A stretch of DNA of 64,000 nt from Nostoc sp. NMS2 (GTDB taxonomy: Bacteria > Cyanobacteriota > Cyanobacteriia > Cyanobacteriales > Nostocaceae): assembly GCF_017115105.1 (NCBI RefSeq), contig NZ_JABXKH010000087.1, positions 1 through 64,000 on the forward strand, read 5' to 3'. This document shows, in pieces, positions 36,783 to 47,405 of the stretch. The translations under genes were made by a program, and so were the position numbers. Under the pieces are notes generated by a model. It was not told the DNA's origin. It saw nothing but the letters and a program-made list of their open reading frames with translations, and ran no database searches. Within the stretch, counting starts at the first letter, position 1. The number at the start of each line of letters is the position of its first letter.

Positions 36783-37328
36783 ATGGGTGACAAGCATTTG
36801 ACGTTATCAGAATTGAACCTTGAGGGACAGTTACTAGGTTTTGTTGGTGGTGAATCAGGAAAATATAAATACTTGCAATTGGCAATTCCATCTGGAAATG
36901 TAGAAATTAAACTGTCTAAAGAGTTGCGCCGTTCTTTAAGTTCATCCTTAGTTCCTGGTCAGCAAATTCGCGTTTGTGGTTATAGTAAGATAGATTCGCG
37001 TACAAGTGAAATTAAAATTAAAGCCTATCAGGTAACACCAATTAAGGGGTGTCCAAAGCAAGAGTTACCACCTCAAACCAAAGCGAGGATTATGGTATGT
37101 CAAAAGGGCGGTTGTCTGAAACGTGGTGGTAAAGGGTTATTATCAGAGTTAGAAAAAACTTTGTGCGATCGCGGTTTGTTAGACAAAGTTACCATTGAAC
37201 ATACCAGTTGCCAAAAATGCTGCGGCAGCGCTCCCAACTGTGTTTTACAGCTTGGTAAAAAGAAATACAAGAATATTCATCCTGAAGCGATCGCATCTTT
37301 GCTAGAAAGTCACTTAACTTCAGAGTAA
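36783..37328 (+). CDS. Thioredoxin-like [2Fe-2S] ferredoxin protein
   Basis: The N-terminal 95 residues form an OB-like small domain (LEGQLLGFVGGESGKYKYLQ). The C-terminal 85 residues are a thioredoxin-like [2Fe-2S] domain with RIMVCQKGGCLKRGG and HTSCQKCCGSAPNCVL. Its position after nifT suggests electron transfer for nitrogenase or its assembly. About 110 bp with heptad repeats separates it from nifT. Confidence 0.85.
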   Translation: MGDKHLTLSELNLEGQLLGFVGGESGKYKYLQLAIPSGNVEIKLSKELRRSLSSSLVPGQQIRVCGYSKIDSRTSEIKIKAYQVTPIKGCPKQELPPQTKARIMVCQKGGCLKRGGKGLLSELEKTLCDRGLLDKVTIEHTSCQKCCGSAPNCVLQLGKKKYKNIHPEAIASLLESHLTSE

Positions 37329-37931
37329 TCAGGGTAAGCGCATCTAATTTTGTAGCTCTTGATACAGACAAAAAGCTTAAAACTTTATCTGAATATCAAT
37401 TTTTCATTCAAAATAGGACGAATTGTCGTAAATGATTGAAAAAACATGGGTCAAATAGCTTTTTATGTTTTTTAACCACATAAAGACGAAAATGTCAATC
37501 CCACCCCTTGGCTCAGTGTAGTAATTTTGAACTTATTTGTGCTTTGGGTGAACCCCAAAACTACCGTGTCAATAGGGTTTGAGATGCGCTTACCCTGTCA
37601 GAGTAATAACCTTCTCTAGCTTTTCTTAAAATAATACATGATTTTGTAGGGGTAAAATTTTACCCCTATTTGTTGTAAATCAAAAATCAAATATGAGTTC
37701 TATATCTTATCAAAAAAAATGCCCTTGTTGAAAAGTAAGGGCATTGCAATTTACCTATTTAATATTTAGTGAGTAAATCTATACAAGTTGGGATACTTAC
37801 TTTTCGCTTAAGCCTTATCTAAAATTCCATCACTCCAGCTATCATTTTTTCTAAGAGAAAATAGTCTTTTATCTTGTCTATAATCACTGAAGATAAATCA
37901 AGCTATATTGCGAATAGTCTCCACCCAATTG
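37329..37931. other. Gene-free spacer
   Basis: There are two convergent gene ends. A/T-rich hairpins include GGGGTAAAATTTTACCCC at about 37650-37668, a perfect palindrome fit for a bidirectional terminator. A GGGCAT/ATGCCC pair is at about 37720-37745. No gene was seen. Confidence 0.5.
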
Positions 37932-38861
37932 CTACGATGATTTCTTGCGTAGCTTGCTACCAGCTAAAGCCAGACCGACGATTCCTAAACCAGCGAGACT
38001 AGCAGGCTCAGGAGTTGGTTGCACAATACCAGATTTCTTGAATTCAAATGCAATTGTTTGTGTGCCATTGAATTTGTTGGCATCATAACCAGTGGTTAGC
38101 AACTGCTGCGTTACATCACCCTGTGCTAGAAACGAGATTCCATTCAGATACTTTCCAGAGTCGATAACATTGAGGTTAAATGTCTTGTCCTTGCCGTCAT
38201 TGGTAAAGTAACTACTGGTCAAATCACCATAACCAACAACACCACCACCTTGTTTGACCTGAGTTTCGTAAGAAATCCATCCATCTCCTGCCAAACCACC
38301 ATATCCAACAGTGTAGCCTTCTTTGATATCAGTAACTGTCTTCGCCTGAACAGAACTATAAACACCTAGTTGTTGTACCCCTGAAGCATTCGCTGAAGCG
38401 AAATGAATACCAAACAAATCCCCGCTACTCATAGCATTTTCAAAGGTTTTGCCTGCCATGTTGAAAAACAAATCACCGTATCCAATCTGACCACCGGCAG
38501 CACCCTGTTCAGCCTCTCCTGTTAACTTCATATTGCCATTGATTGCCACAATGATGCTGGTAGCAGTTTCTTTGATAGCCATACCAGAGATATCGTAGGG
38601 ATTTACTGACCCTGGTGCAGCACCAACCCAGTAATTTCCGTTCATCCCATCTTTGTTTGAATCAAATGCATACTGCCAGCCGCTAGCATCAGTGGAGTTT
38701 TGACCCATCAAAAGACCGGTAGTGTCGTTCATACACTCCAAAGATATGCTAAATGCTGTTCCCTTTAAGTCGGAAGCATAGGCTCCTTGACCAGCCACAA
38801 AGAAGATTCCAAAAGTAGCTATGCCAACCTTCAGTAAATTGAATAAGGTTTGAGTTTTCAT
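37932..38861 (-). CDS. Exosortase-dependent surface protein (PEP-CTERM, XDD3-like)
   Basis: The 309-residue protein has a signal peptide (about 1-29, cut after AYA). The long beta-rich part holds SNKDGMNGNYWVGAAPGSVN, GYGDLFFNMAGKTFENAM and LFGIHFASANASGVQQLGVY. The sorting tail is PTPEPASLAGLGIVGLALAG followed by SKLRKK. The body resembles the XDD3 family of cyanobacterial exosortase targets. It is probably exported and anchored or released at the cell surface. Confidence 0.8.
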   Translation of the reverse strand: MKTQTLFNLLKVGIATFGIFFVAGQGAYASDLKGTAFSISLECMNDTTGLLMGQNSTDASGWQYAFDSNKDGMNGNYWVGAAPGSVNPYDISGMAIKETATSIIVAINGNMKLTGEAEQGAAGGQIGYGDLFFNMAGKTFENAMSSGDLFGIHFASANASGVQQLGVYSSVQAKTVTDIKEGYTVGYGGLAGDGWISYETQVKQGGGVVGYGDLTSSYFTNDGKDKTFNLNVIDSGKYLNGISFLAQGDVTQQLLTTGYDANKFNGTQTIAFEFKKSGIVQPTPEPASLAGLGIVGLALAGSKLRKKSS

Positions 38862-39466
38862 GATTTATAACTTGATTGATTTAGAGAATCACAATTTGTT
38901 TGACTTATCTATTTGTAATTGGAATTACAAAAACCTAAAAGCGTGATTCTTCTGAAAATATAATTTGGAAACCTTAACGGTAATTTTATAAAACTCAAAT
39001 AAAAAATGATACTTTTAGTAAAAATTGCTTTTGTCTAACCCAATTGTATTAAAGGTGAAATAGAAGAAAAGCCAAGTGGGACTAGTAGCCTACGATTGTC
39101 TGCACCCATTTACTTAGACGGTTTTGAAAAACTTTTGGGTTTGTGTAAGCTTAATAAACCATATACTGCTAGCATCTCCGTACAGGGCATCTAAACTCGC
39201 GATCGCTAAAAGTTTTTTGTCTGCATTGATTTAGGATGAAGACTGGGACATTTATATTGCACTCTCGCTAGTTACAGCGCTTCCGGCTATTATGCAATAC
39301 AGTTTTCCTCTTGCTCCTCTTTTGTCATAGCTTTCAGCTTTGAGGATGTACCTCATAGCCGCCGAAAGTGCTGTAAGGGAGTCAGGAGTCAGGGGTCAAA
39401 ATTAATAAGCCTCCTGACGACTGACACCTTTATTCTGCTTCCTAGCCAAAGATGCAACCCTTCTAA
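38862..39466. other. Gene-free spacer containing a MITE-like repeat
   Basis: The first part is AT-rich promoter-like DNA of the surface protein. The repeat at 39274-39374 is listed separately. The remainder shows nothing. Confidence 0.5.
39274..39374. repeat. MITE-like repeat, ACAGC family, copy 3
   Basis: It begins ACAGCGCTTCCGGCTATTAT and ends with the complement of ACAGCACTTTCGGCGG. It is the 9448-9549 element in reverse orientation, with the same TGCAATACAGTTTT and ATGTACCTCATAG segments. Confidence 0.6.
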
Positions 39467-40849
39467 TCAAATCAAACCTTCCATCGCGTGTTGCAAATCA
39501 TTTGTCACATCAGCAACAGCTTGTCTAGCAGCCAAGCGATTTTCCTTATAGGCTGGATAATACTCAGAGATAGATATGGGTTCACCCACAGTGATTTTTA
39601 CTTTTTGCTTACCCAGTTGTGGACGCTGTACACTTTTATCGCCTTTGATTTTAGCAATCATTTGCCATAAAATTAAAGTTGTCTCAGCAAACCTTTCTCC
39701 CGTTGGATTTTCACGAATATAATTACCAGAAACTGCCACAAAACTTTCTACTAAACGCATGTGCCACATCCGCGCATTCGCTTCTTCAGCAACGCGATCG
39801 CCTAAAGCTCTTTCAACAGCAGATACTCCTTTTACATCCTTAAAATCTTCTCTAAATATATAATTCCACCCAGCTTGTTCTACCCGCCGACACCGGTCAC
39901 TCAAAGTACCTTTTGGCTGTAAATCAAAATACTGTTCTGATATTATTAGCGCCGCATTCAATAAAGCTTGTAAACGAACTGCTAGCGCTTCATTTCTATC
40001 TTCAATTTCTCCTACTGCTGTTTTGGTATCTGGCAGCTTTAGATGATAAAAGCGCGTGTAAAATTTTTCCATCAACGAAAGTAAATGTTCTGCCAAAGTC
40101 AATAACCGGGGATAAAGCGACTCTATAGAAGCATTTTCTGGTGGATTTACAGGTAAACCGCTAGCCGCTTCCAATTCAGCTAGAAGATTTGCGATCGCAC
40201 CCCAAGGAGCATCAACGTAACTATATTTAATCCCAACTGGTACAATTAGAACCTGTTCGGGGCGTTCAGCTTTTTGCAAGTCTTCAGCACACCAAAAGCC
40301 TAATTGGGCGATACCAGGTTCTAGGGGGCTGATATTCTCCGATAAACCATTGGTTGCACCTTCTGGCGCAGCAGCCATCGGGAATTTTCCATTAGCAAAC
40401 AAGTCACGCGCCGAACGTAAACCCGTCCAGTCAGCTTTACCTCGCTGAATCGGAGTCCCACCTAAATGAGAAGCAATCCAACCAACGTATGAACCTGCCC
40501 ATAGAGGAATGCCGCGATCGTAGATAAAATGAGCGTGAATCGGAAGTTGTAGTGTTGTGTCTTGCGATCGCGCTATCTTTGGTACAAGTTGAGACAGCAA
40601 GTAACCTAAACAAAGTGGATCGTCTGTTTTCGGATGGCGAAATGCCAGCATAAAACGGATCTTACCCTCCTGAAACTGGCGATAGAGATCCACCAGAACC
40701 TCTACGTTGTCTGCTTCAATTTGGGTAATAGGTGTTTGCCAGTTTATCCAACTGGGTAGTAACAGATGGACAACTCGTAGCAATAGGGGGTTAAACGCTG
40801 GAGGAATAAATTCTAAAGGTGCTTGTGCTTGATAAATTACATTTGCCAA
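39467..40849 (-). CDS. PlsC-type glycerolipid acyltransferase
   Basis: The 460-residue protein shows the acyltransferase H(X4)D motif in LAFRHPKTDDPL, the block GGTPIQRGKADWTGL and the EG motif in AAAPEGATNG. It probably transfers an acyl chain to a (lyso)glycerolipid. It is longer than simple PlsC because of a helical C-terminal half. No clear membrane segment was seen. The only suitable start is TTG (MANVIYQAQAP); the next ATG lies inside the domain. Confidence 0.75.
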   Translation of the reverse strand: MANVIYQAQAPLEFIPPAFNPLLLRVVHLLLPSWINWQTPITQIEADNVEVLVDLYRQFQEGKIRFMLAFRHPKTDDPLCLGYLLSQLVPKIARSQDTTLQLPIHAHFIYDRGIPLWAGSYVGWIASHLGGTPIQRGKADWTGLRSARDLFANGKFPMAAAPEGATNGLSENISPLEPGIAQLGFWCAEDLQKAERPEQVLIVPVGIKYSYVDAPWGAIANLLAELEAASGLPVNPPENASIESLYPRLLTLAEHLLSLMEKFYTRFYHLKLPDTKTAVGEIEDRNEALAVRLQALLNAALIISEQYFDLQPKGTLSDRCRRVEQAGWNYIFREDFKDVKGVSAVERALGDRVAEEANARMWHMRLVESFVAVSGNYIRENPTGERFAETTLILWQMIAKIKGDKSVQRPQLGKQKVKITVGEPISISEYYPAYKENRLAARQAVADVTNDLQHAMEGLI

Positions 40850-41067
40850 GGTAGTTTTCTCCTAAAGATGCCCTGATTCTAATCGCCTGGGGTTATTTCT
40901 TTTAAGATATCCTAGTGGCTGTAATATGCCCTGAGTAATGAAGTAGCGTTAAAACCTGCCTATTGTGCCAAGCACAGCACATCACTCAGGTTAAAAAATA
41001 GGATACCTTCTTAGTCTACGCAGGTTATTTTAATGCTGACTTTTCACGGTTAGGACTTTCAAGAAAC

Positions 41068-41868
41068 TCATTCGGTGGAGTGAGAAATAGGGATGAGTTC
41101 TAAGCCGAAAGCTTGAGCTTTTTTCTTAAGATTTTGAAGCATCCGGTCTCGGTACTGTTGTTCGTAGGCATCAATACCAGGGTCAGCGTAAGAATCTAGA
41201 TTCGTCCAAAGTCGGTAAAAAATTCGTGCGAGTTTATGTGCCGTAGCAGTAATTGCCTTTGGCGCTCCCAAACGAGAGCGTAAACGACGATAAAAAGCCC
41301 CAAGAGCAGAATGTGACTTAGCTGCGGTTTGAGCAGCCATACGGAAAGCATTTGCAGCACGATTGACAACAGGACGAGTTTGAGAGCTTTTAACTTTGCC
41401 ACCTGTAATCCGGCTACCGGGACATAATCCCAACCAAGAAGCAAAGTGTTTGACAGTGGGGAAGCGTGATGGGTCGAGTCCCACCTCGGACAAAATCGTT
41501 TGTACGGTCAAAATCCCCAGACCATCAATCTGGGTAAAATCGACACCACTGATCCGGTAAAGATGAGTCCGTAAATCAAAGTCAGGTTGGTTGCCTTGTG
41601 GTTTAGTTCCACGACGTTTTGATTTAGGTAGAGGTGATTCTTCAACATCGACCTGGGAATCAAAGTTGGAAAAACACTGCTCAATTTGGTAATCACAAGC
41701 TGTAATCTGGACTTGATAAGCATCGTACAGAGCCAACTCCTGTTGGAGTACAAACAGATGTTCAATACGATAGTCCCCAGTTAGGGCTGCTGCAATATCT
41801 TCAACGCTACTTTTAATCCGTGGATGTTTAAGTGCTGCTAATTTTTGTGGGTCGCGTTCTCCAGCAAC
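41068..41868 (-). pseudogene. IS110-family transposase remnant
   Basis: The frame is open from about 41868 and encodes ERDPQKLAALKHPRIKSSVE and the C-terminal Transposase_20 domain (RISGVDFTQIDGLGILTVQT, FASWLGLCPGSRITGGKVKS, AYEQQYRDRMLQNL). The N-terminal DEDD catalytic domain is missing, and there is no start codon. It is an old 5'-truncated insertion sequence. Confidence 0.85.
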
Positions 41869-41882
41869 CTATCTAAATGTGA

Positions 41883-42124
41883 TACTGTGCCATTCCCTTT
41901 ACCATTTGCGATCGCCATTACTCTAACCCCAACTGTATTTTTATTGTTTGGCAACAATTAACCGGAGTTTTAAGACGGCGCTGGGCAAATAAACTGTTGA
42001 ATACATTTACTGAAGCTTTATCAGCGTTTAGAACAGCTATATCTTATCGTTTTGTTGGTTGGCTAGAGGAGAACACAGACGTATTTGCTTTACACCTAAA
42101 GCGTTTAGGGTTTGTTTGGGCTTG
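41883..42124 (+). pseudogene. Second transposase, C-terminal fragment
   Basis: The open frame ends VGWLEENTDVFALHLKRLGF then VWA and a stop. This looks like the C-terminus of an IS4-type transposase common in Nostoc. It has no start and lies back to back with the IS110 remnant. Confidence 0.5.
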
Positions 42125-42215
42125 AACTTTGTTCAAGCCCCGTTATAGATTGATCTTTCCGTCTGTAATCGCGGAAAATGCGCTGATTGACCTCTATTTG
42201 CCTCGTTAAGACTTT

Positions 42216-42617
42216 ATGGCTATTAACAGAACTGTTTTACGCTTTGGTGCAGGAATCCTGGCATTTTCCTTACTGTCAGCCATGTTCCTACCACGTGTAC
42301 TTCGGCAACACGGTTATGCCTTGCCCGGACGAAACGGCATTCCTTGTACAATTCCATACGGTCAGCGTAGCTACGTCGGGCCTCTGGAGTGTGATCGGGA
42401 TTATATGTATGGAAAAACTCTAAATTGCAGGTCACAAACAGATTTAATCAATAAAGGATGGTGGCCACTTGAACGGGTTGGGTCTATTCCTACACTGCTG
42501 AGTGCGTCGCGTCCGCTGTTTGTAGAAAGCCGTCTAAAACAAGACACACCAACAGCGGTATTTATGCTCGTTGAGCCAGGATGTTATGTGCCTTATTCAC
42601 TCTTAGGTGGGCCATAG
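42216..42617 (+). CDS. Hypothetical exported or membrane protein, 133 aa
   Basis: It has an N-terminal hydrophobic segment (FGAGILAFSLLSAMFLP), then a Cys-containing body (IPCTIPYGQRSYVGPLECDR, TLNCRSQTDLI, EPGCYVPYSLL). Four to five cysteines suggest disulfide bonds outside the membrane. The family was not recognised. It is convergent with the amidase remnant. Confidence 0.55.
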   Translation: MAINRTVLRFGAGILAFSLLSAMFLPRVLRQHGYALPGRNGIPCTIPYGQRSYVGPLECDRDYMYGKTLNCRSQTDLINKGWWPLERVGSIPTLLSASRPLFVESRLKQDTPTAVFMLVEPGCYVPYSLLGGP

Positions 42618-42683
42618 GAAGGAAACTAAACAGTCAACACCGTGCTTCAGCGAAGTTTTATGGTGTTGACTGTCGCCTATCTC

Positions 42684-43214
42684 CTATTTCTTTCCAACAA
42701 CTGTCTGAGGTTTCAAGCTTGAGAAAGTATCGTTAATGTGCCAAGCGTAGAAACTAGCGCCAGGACTCGTTGCAACAATATCCGAGAGCGGTCGGTCGAG
42801 TGTGTCGTTAGTGTGATACGACAGGTATACCCTGCCGTCGTTATGTTTTGTTGACACAATCATACTGTGGCTAATCCCTTCACCGTGACCCCAATTAGCC
42901 TGAAGAATATCGCCTACAACAAGGTCACTGCTGCGGTTTTTGGGTGTGCCACGGCCGGAATAATTGAGAAAGTTATAGACAGGATAAGCACCGACCCAGG
43001 TGTAGCTTTGGTTGGCAAAGGTGTACCACCAATAGTGGTAATCCGTGTAATAACCATTCACATCCGTCCAGCCGCCAGCACGAAGAATTTGAGAGGCAAA
43101 GTTAGTACAGTCTCCTCCGCCTCCGTTTGTCGAGTAATCGCGGTAATTTGTGTTGTGATTGTAGATGTAGGTGTAGATGTACGAGGGGTATAGCCGGGCG
43201 CTACGCGAACGATA
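42684..43214 (-). pseudogene. Putative amidase (Amidase_6-like), 5'-truncated
   Basis: The open frame covers 176 codons without a start. Its first part YIYTYIYNHNTNYRDYSTNG leads to GGGDCTNFASQILRAGGW, which carries the likely catalytic Cys. Next come WGHGEGISHSMIV (His) and VYLSYHTNDTLDRPL. This pattern fits the Amidase_6 (putative amidase) domain. The 5' end is cut by a hairpin element at 43220-43337. A shorter ATG start at 43061 would remove the catalytic Cys. Confidence 0.7.
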
Positions 43215-43219
43215 TTAAA

Positions 43220-43337
43220 CTTTTAGAGTGCAATGCCATTGTTTCAACTGACAATGCTATTGTTTCGACTGACAATGCCATTGTTTCGACTAACAATGCC
43301 ATTGTTTCGACTAACAATACCATTGCAACTCTAAAAG
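43220..43337. repeat. Hairpin element with internal 21-bp tandem repeats
   Basis: The outer inverted arms are CTTTTAGAGTGCAATG and its complement at 43321-43337. Inside are four 21-bp units (CAATGCCATTGTTTCGACTGA-type, starting at 43231, 43252, 43273 and 43294) and a partial fifth. Each unit contains a small CAATG/CATTG palindrome. Confidence 0.8.
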
Positions 43338-43466
43338 ACTTGTGTGTACACCGTAGCCTAAAAAGAGAGAGACTTTGAATTTTCCCCTTTCTCGCATCGG
43401 GAAGGAGGTTAGGGGGTTAGGTTTTTCGTGGGCTTTTCCAAATGACGTGAAAAGTAAGATTTTAAG

Positions 43467-43588
43467 GCGTTGCATAATTGCGGGATGATTTTACTAGTTT
43501 TGTGGGATGGGCATCTTGCCCGTCCCTTATATTTTCGGGCGGGCAGGATGCCCACCCCACAAGAATCATCCCTTGATTCAGCAACGCC
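43467..43588. repeat. Long inverted-repeat element, 122 bp
   Basis: GGCGTTGC at the left pairs with GCAACGCC at the right. Nested inside are GGGATGATT/AATCATCCC and GATGGGCATCTTGCCCG against CGGGCAGGATGCCCACC. The whole unit can fold into one long hairpin and has no coding capacity. Confidence 0.75.
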
Positions 43589-43684
43589 GATTTTAATGAA
43601 GCGTACTTACGCAGACTTATAAAGTATTTTCTGCTGCAATGGAATTGTGGGCAGATAGTGGAGGTTTAGCAGCACTTGCAAATC

Positions 43685-44254
43685 TTAATAATAGGATAGA
43701 CTCAAGCTAAATCCTGGCAATAAATCTTCACCCGATAATTGTGTGGGTAGATTTCGCACTTCTTTATCTTGTTTTTGGCGATAAATTTCCACTTGCTGCT
43801 GTTGGGGGTTAATTAACCATGCCAATTGCACCCCTGCATCTATATATTCTTGCATTTTGGAACGCAACATTTCCAAATCATCCGTTGCTGACCTTAATTC
43901 AATGACAAAATCGGGTGCAATAGGGGGAAATTTGCGTCTTTGTTCAGGTGTAAGTGCTTGCCAACGTTCTCGTTGAATCCAAGCGGCATCTGGGGAACGA
44001 TCAGCACCATTGGGTAATTTGAATATAGTAGAAGAACTGAAAGTGTAACCAAAGCCAGTTTGCCGATTCCAGATTCCCAAATCAATAATTAAATCTGCTT
44101 CTCGATTCCCGCTTTCACCTCCAACGGGGGACATGATGATTAATTCTCCCTTGGCAGTGCGTTCAAATTTCAATTCGCGGTTATTTTGACATAAGTGATA
44201 AAATTGTTCGTCACTAAAGTGAACGGTGTCTAGTTTTAATGTCAAAGGACTCAT
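43685..44254 (-). CDS. Uma2 family (DUF820) endonuclease-like protein
   Basis: This 189-residue PD-(D/E)xK-type protein has FERTAKGELIIMSPVGGESG, RSPDAAWIQRERWQAL, DFVIELRSATDDLEMLRSKM and AWLINPQQQQVEIYR. The family is greatly expanded in cyanobacteria, with no clear cellular role. It is intact, in contrast to the frameshifted relative at 50373-50955. Confidence 0.88.
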   Translation of the reverse strand: MSPLTLKLDTVHFSDEQFYHLCQNNRELKFERTAKGELIIMSPVGGESGNREADLIIDLGIWNRQTGFGYTFSSSTIFKLPNGADRSPDAAWIQRERWQALTPEQRRKFPPIAPDFVIELRSATDDLEMLRSKMQEYIDAGVQLAWLINPQQQQVEIYRQKQDKEVRNLPTQLSGEDLLPGFSLSLSYY

Positions 44255-44444
44255 AACCTAGACCGAGATTAAATAGTTGCAAAGATTCTATCACAATCCA
44301 GTTCAGAATGAGCAACAAAACACTTGTAGAGACGGCGATTTATCGCGTCTCGAAAACCCAAAATTGTTGCCAGTAGACCTTAACTGAACCGTATTGGTTT
44401 ATAAACAAATTAGAGATTCTGGAAAGGGAATAAGGGAATAAACG

Positions 44445-46259
44445 ATGCGACTGTCACAAATGTTATTCGTTACACTCCGGGATGATCCAGCTGATGCTGA
44501 GATTCCCAGTCATAAATTATTACTCCGTGCAGGTTACATTCGTCGCATCGGTAGTGGTATCTATGCTTATTTGCCGCTAATGTGGCGGGTACTGCAAAAA
44601 GTTTCCCAGATTGTGCGGGAAGAAATGAACGCTACAGGCGCACAAGAATGTCTCCTACCACAATTACAACCTGCTGATTTATGGAAAGAATCGGGACGCT
44701 GGGACACTTACACCAAAGCTGAGGGGATCATGTTTTCCCTAATTGACCGCCGTGAGCAACAATTAGGATTAGGCCCAACTCATGAAGAAGTAATCACAGC
44801 GATCGCTCGTGATATGATTCGCTCTTATCGCCAGCTACCGCTACATCTCTACCAAATTCAAACCAAATTCCGCGATGAAATTCGTCCCCGCTTTGGTTTG
44901 ATGCGCGGACGGGAGTTTATCATGAAGGACGGCTACTCCTTCCATGCCGATGAAGCCAGCCTCAAAGAAACTTACCAGGATATGTATAAAGCGTACAGCA
45001 ATATGCTGCGGCGTTCTGGTTTAGCTTTTCGGGCAGTAGAAGCTGATTCTGGTGCAATTGGCGGTTCTGGTTCCACAGAATTTATGATTTTGGCCGAAGC
45101 TGGCGAAGATGAAGTTCTCTACACTGAGGATGGTAAATACGCCGCTAACGTAGAAAAGGCTGTTTCTTTACCAATTGATGCCGAAACCTCACGGTTTACA
45201 ACCTACGAGAAACGCGATACACCTGGAACAGAAACGATTGAAAAGGTCTGTCAACTCCTCAACTGTTCTCCCACTCAATTGGTGAAAAATGTCCTTTATC
45301 AAACAGTTTATGATAATGGTACAACGGTGTTAGTTCTGGTGAACATCCGAGGCGATCAGGAAGTTAATGAAGTCAAGTTGCAAAATGAATTGACTAAATT
45401 AGCTTCGGAATACGGCGCTAAAACTATTATTAGTTTGAATGTACCAAATGCAGAAGCCCAGCAAACATGGACAGCTAAATCTCTACCTTTAGGCTACATT
45501 GCGCCAGACATTGCAGATGAGTATATTACTGCTAATAAACAGATTCATCCGAAGTTTTTGCGCTTGGTAGATCAAACAGCCGTTGATTTAAAAAACTTTG
45601 TTACAGGTGCGAATGAAGCTGGTTATCACGTAGTTGGTGCTAATTGGGGTGAGCAATTTAAATTACCAGAGCGAATAGTAGATATTCGTAAGGCAAGACC
45701 AGGCGATCGCGCCATCCATAACCCAGAACAAACCTTACAAAGCGCTCGTGGAATCGAAGCCGGTCATATTTTCCAATTAGGGACGAAATATTCCCAAGCG
45801 ATGGGTGCAACTTATACCAATGAACAGGGCGAAGAAAAGCAGCTATTTATGGGTTGTTTTGGTGTAGGCGTGTCGCGGTTAGCACAAGCTGCTGTAGAGC
45901 AATCTTACGATAAAGATGGGATTATTTGGCCAGTTGCGATCGCACCCTACCACGCGATCGTCACAATTCCTAACATTAAAGATGCTCAACAAGTCGAAAT
46001 CTCCCAAAAACTTTACACAGAACTTAATCAAGCGGGAATTGAAACCATACTAGACGATCGCGACGAACGGGCTGGAGTGAAATTTAAAGATGCGGACTTG
46101 ATTGGCATCCCTTACAGAATTGTAACCGGGCGGGCGATCGCTAACGGCAAAGTCGAAGTTGTAGAAAGAGCCACCCGTAAATCTCAAGAAATAGTCATTG
46201 ATGAAGTTACCACCACACTTCAACAATGGATTACCGCCGCCATTCAGGTAAAAAATTAA
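44445..46259 (+). CDS. proS: Prolyl-tRNA synthetase
   Basis: This 604-residue class II synthetase charges tRNA-Pro. It shows the bacterial-type layout with class II motifs ([26 protein letters not shown]). An editing (INS) domain spans about 225-385. Motif 3 is [16 protein letters not shown], and the anticodon-binding domain is C-terminal ([20 protein letters not shown]). Confidence 0.97.
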   Translation: MRLSQMLFVTLRDDPADAEIPSHKLLLRAGYIRRIGSGIYAYLPLMWRVLQKVSQIVREEMNATGAQECLLPQLQPADLWKESGRWDTYTKAEGIMFSLIDRREQQLGLGPTHEEVITAIARDMIRSYRQLPLHLYQIQTKFRDEIRPRFGLMRGREFIMKDGYSFHADEASLKETYQDMYKAYSNMLRRSGLAFRAVEADSGAIGGSGSTEFMILAEAGEDEVLYTEDGKYAANVEKAVSLPIDAETSRFTTYEKRDTPGTETIEKVCQLLNCSPTQLVKNVLYQTVYDNGTTVLVLVNIRGDQEVNEVKLQNELTKLASEYGAKTIISLNVPNAEAQQTWTAKSLPLGYIAPDIADEYITANKQIHPKFLRLVDQTAVDLKNFVTGANEAGYHVVGANWGEQFKLPERIVDIRKARPGDRAIHNPEQTLQSARGIEAGHIFQLGTKYSQAMGATYTNEQGEEKQLFMGCFGVGVSRLAQAAVEQSYDKDGIIWPVAIAPYHAIVTIPNIKDAQQVEISQKLYTELNQAGIETILDDRDERAGVKFKDADLIGIPYRIVTGRAIANGKVEVVERATRKSQEIVIDEVTTTLQQWITAAIQVKN

Positions 46260-46542
46260 ACGCAAAGCTTCGCAGATGAACAAATACTTTACTTTGCGTT
46301 CCTCTGCGTTGTAAATTTAATCTTCAATCATCTCCAGAAAGAATGAAATTTACATAATTTGGCAGGTGACGGATTAGAAGTAAAAATTCTAAAATTAAAT
46401 TAGGGACTCACCAGATTAATGTATTTTGAGGCATAAAGTCTCCTCCAGGTTTTGGGAAACTCTCCACTTGTAAGTATCGTCGTTAACCAGGCTGCTCCTC
46501 ACATAACTCCCATATCAGCCCTCAGTCAGGAAGGTTTTGAAC

Positions 46543-47154
46543 ATGAAAGACCAACAAGGATCTAATCGCATTTCTTCAGGCGCAATTGCGGCCGTCTCAG
46601 CTGCGGTTGTAGCAGTGGGTGGCGGTGTGGCTTGGTTTACTACACACTCCAGCAATCCTCCCACACCATCAAACCCCACTGGGCGCATCGCTGAACCAGC
46701 ACAGCTATCAACTAGGCAGCCAGCTAATGAGCAAACCCCTAATGTTTATTGGCTCAGACCAAAAGACAAAAGTGTTGCTTTGGTTCCCCAACCTGTTAAA
46801 GTCGCTTCTATACGAGCCAACCAGCCTTTAGAAGCAGCTTTTCAAAGTTTGTTGGCAGGGCCGACAGAAGGCACAGATTCCACAACTATCCCCAAAGGAA
46901 CTAAGCTGTTGGGGCTGAAGTCAGAAAATGACGAAGTTCACGTTAATTTATCTGAAGATTTTACCAGTGGTGGTGGTAGCACATCAATGATGGGACGTGT
47001 GGGACAAGTTGTTTATACTGCGACAACTTTAAATCCCAAAGCTAAGGTGTACATTGACGTGAACGGCAAACCGTTGGATGTTTTAGGTGGTGAAGGCGTA
47101 GAGTTACAACAGCCACTAACTCGTGAAAGCTTTGAGAAAAATTATCAGCTTTAG
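46543..47154 (+). CDS. GerMN-domain protein with N-terminal anchor
   Basis: ATG 46543 follows AGGAAGG by eight bases. The 203-residue protein has one hydrophobic segment (ISSGAIAAVSAAVVAVGGGV), a Pro-rich linker and a GerMN domain (NVYWLRPKDKSVALVPQPVK, LLAGPTEGTDSTTIP, VYIDVNGKPLDVLG). It is probably membrane-anchored facing the periplasm, perhaps acting at the cell wall. Its function is unknown in cyanobacteria. Confidence 0.85.
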   Translation: MKDQQGSNRISSGAIAAVSAAVVAVGGGVAWFTTHSSNPPTPSNPTGRIAEPAQLSTRQPANEQTPNVYWLRPKDKSVALVPQPVKVASIRANQPLEAAFQSLLAGPTEGTDSTTIPKGTKLLGLKSENDEVHVNLSEDFTSGGGSTSMMGRVGQVVYTATTLNPKAKVYIDVNGKPLDVLGGEGVELQQPLTRESFEKNYQL

Positions 47155-47238
47155 TCATTGGTCATTAGCGCTCTTTTATGACTCTCGTCGGATAAAAATC
47201 ATCCACTCTTATTTTTAAGGACTTTGATGAATTTAGGT

Positions 47239-47318
47239 GTAGGTTGGGTTGAGGAACGAAACCCAACACCAAAAATCCCTGGTTTTGTTGGGTTTCACTA
47301 AAGTTCAACCCAACCTAC
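47239..47318. repeat. GTAGGTTGGGTT inverted-repeat element
   Basis: The arms GTAGGTTGGGTTGAGG and CTCAACCCAACCTAC-like face each other around a second AAACCCAACA/TGTTGGGTTT pair. This is a common hairpin repeat. A half copy is at about 32390. Confidence 0.65.
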
Positions 47319-47405
47319 GAATATTTTATTTTTTCGGAGTAATAAAAGAGGGTTAGTCATTAGTCATTGGTCATTAGTTTTTACAAGTGACAAAGGACAA
47401 CTGAC

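Noticed and set aside
43127..43378. Plus-strand ORF with NAIVSTD repeats
   Set aside because: It is the accidental reading of the 21-bp tandem repeats and overlaps the amidase remnant.
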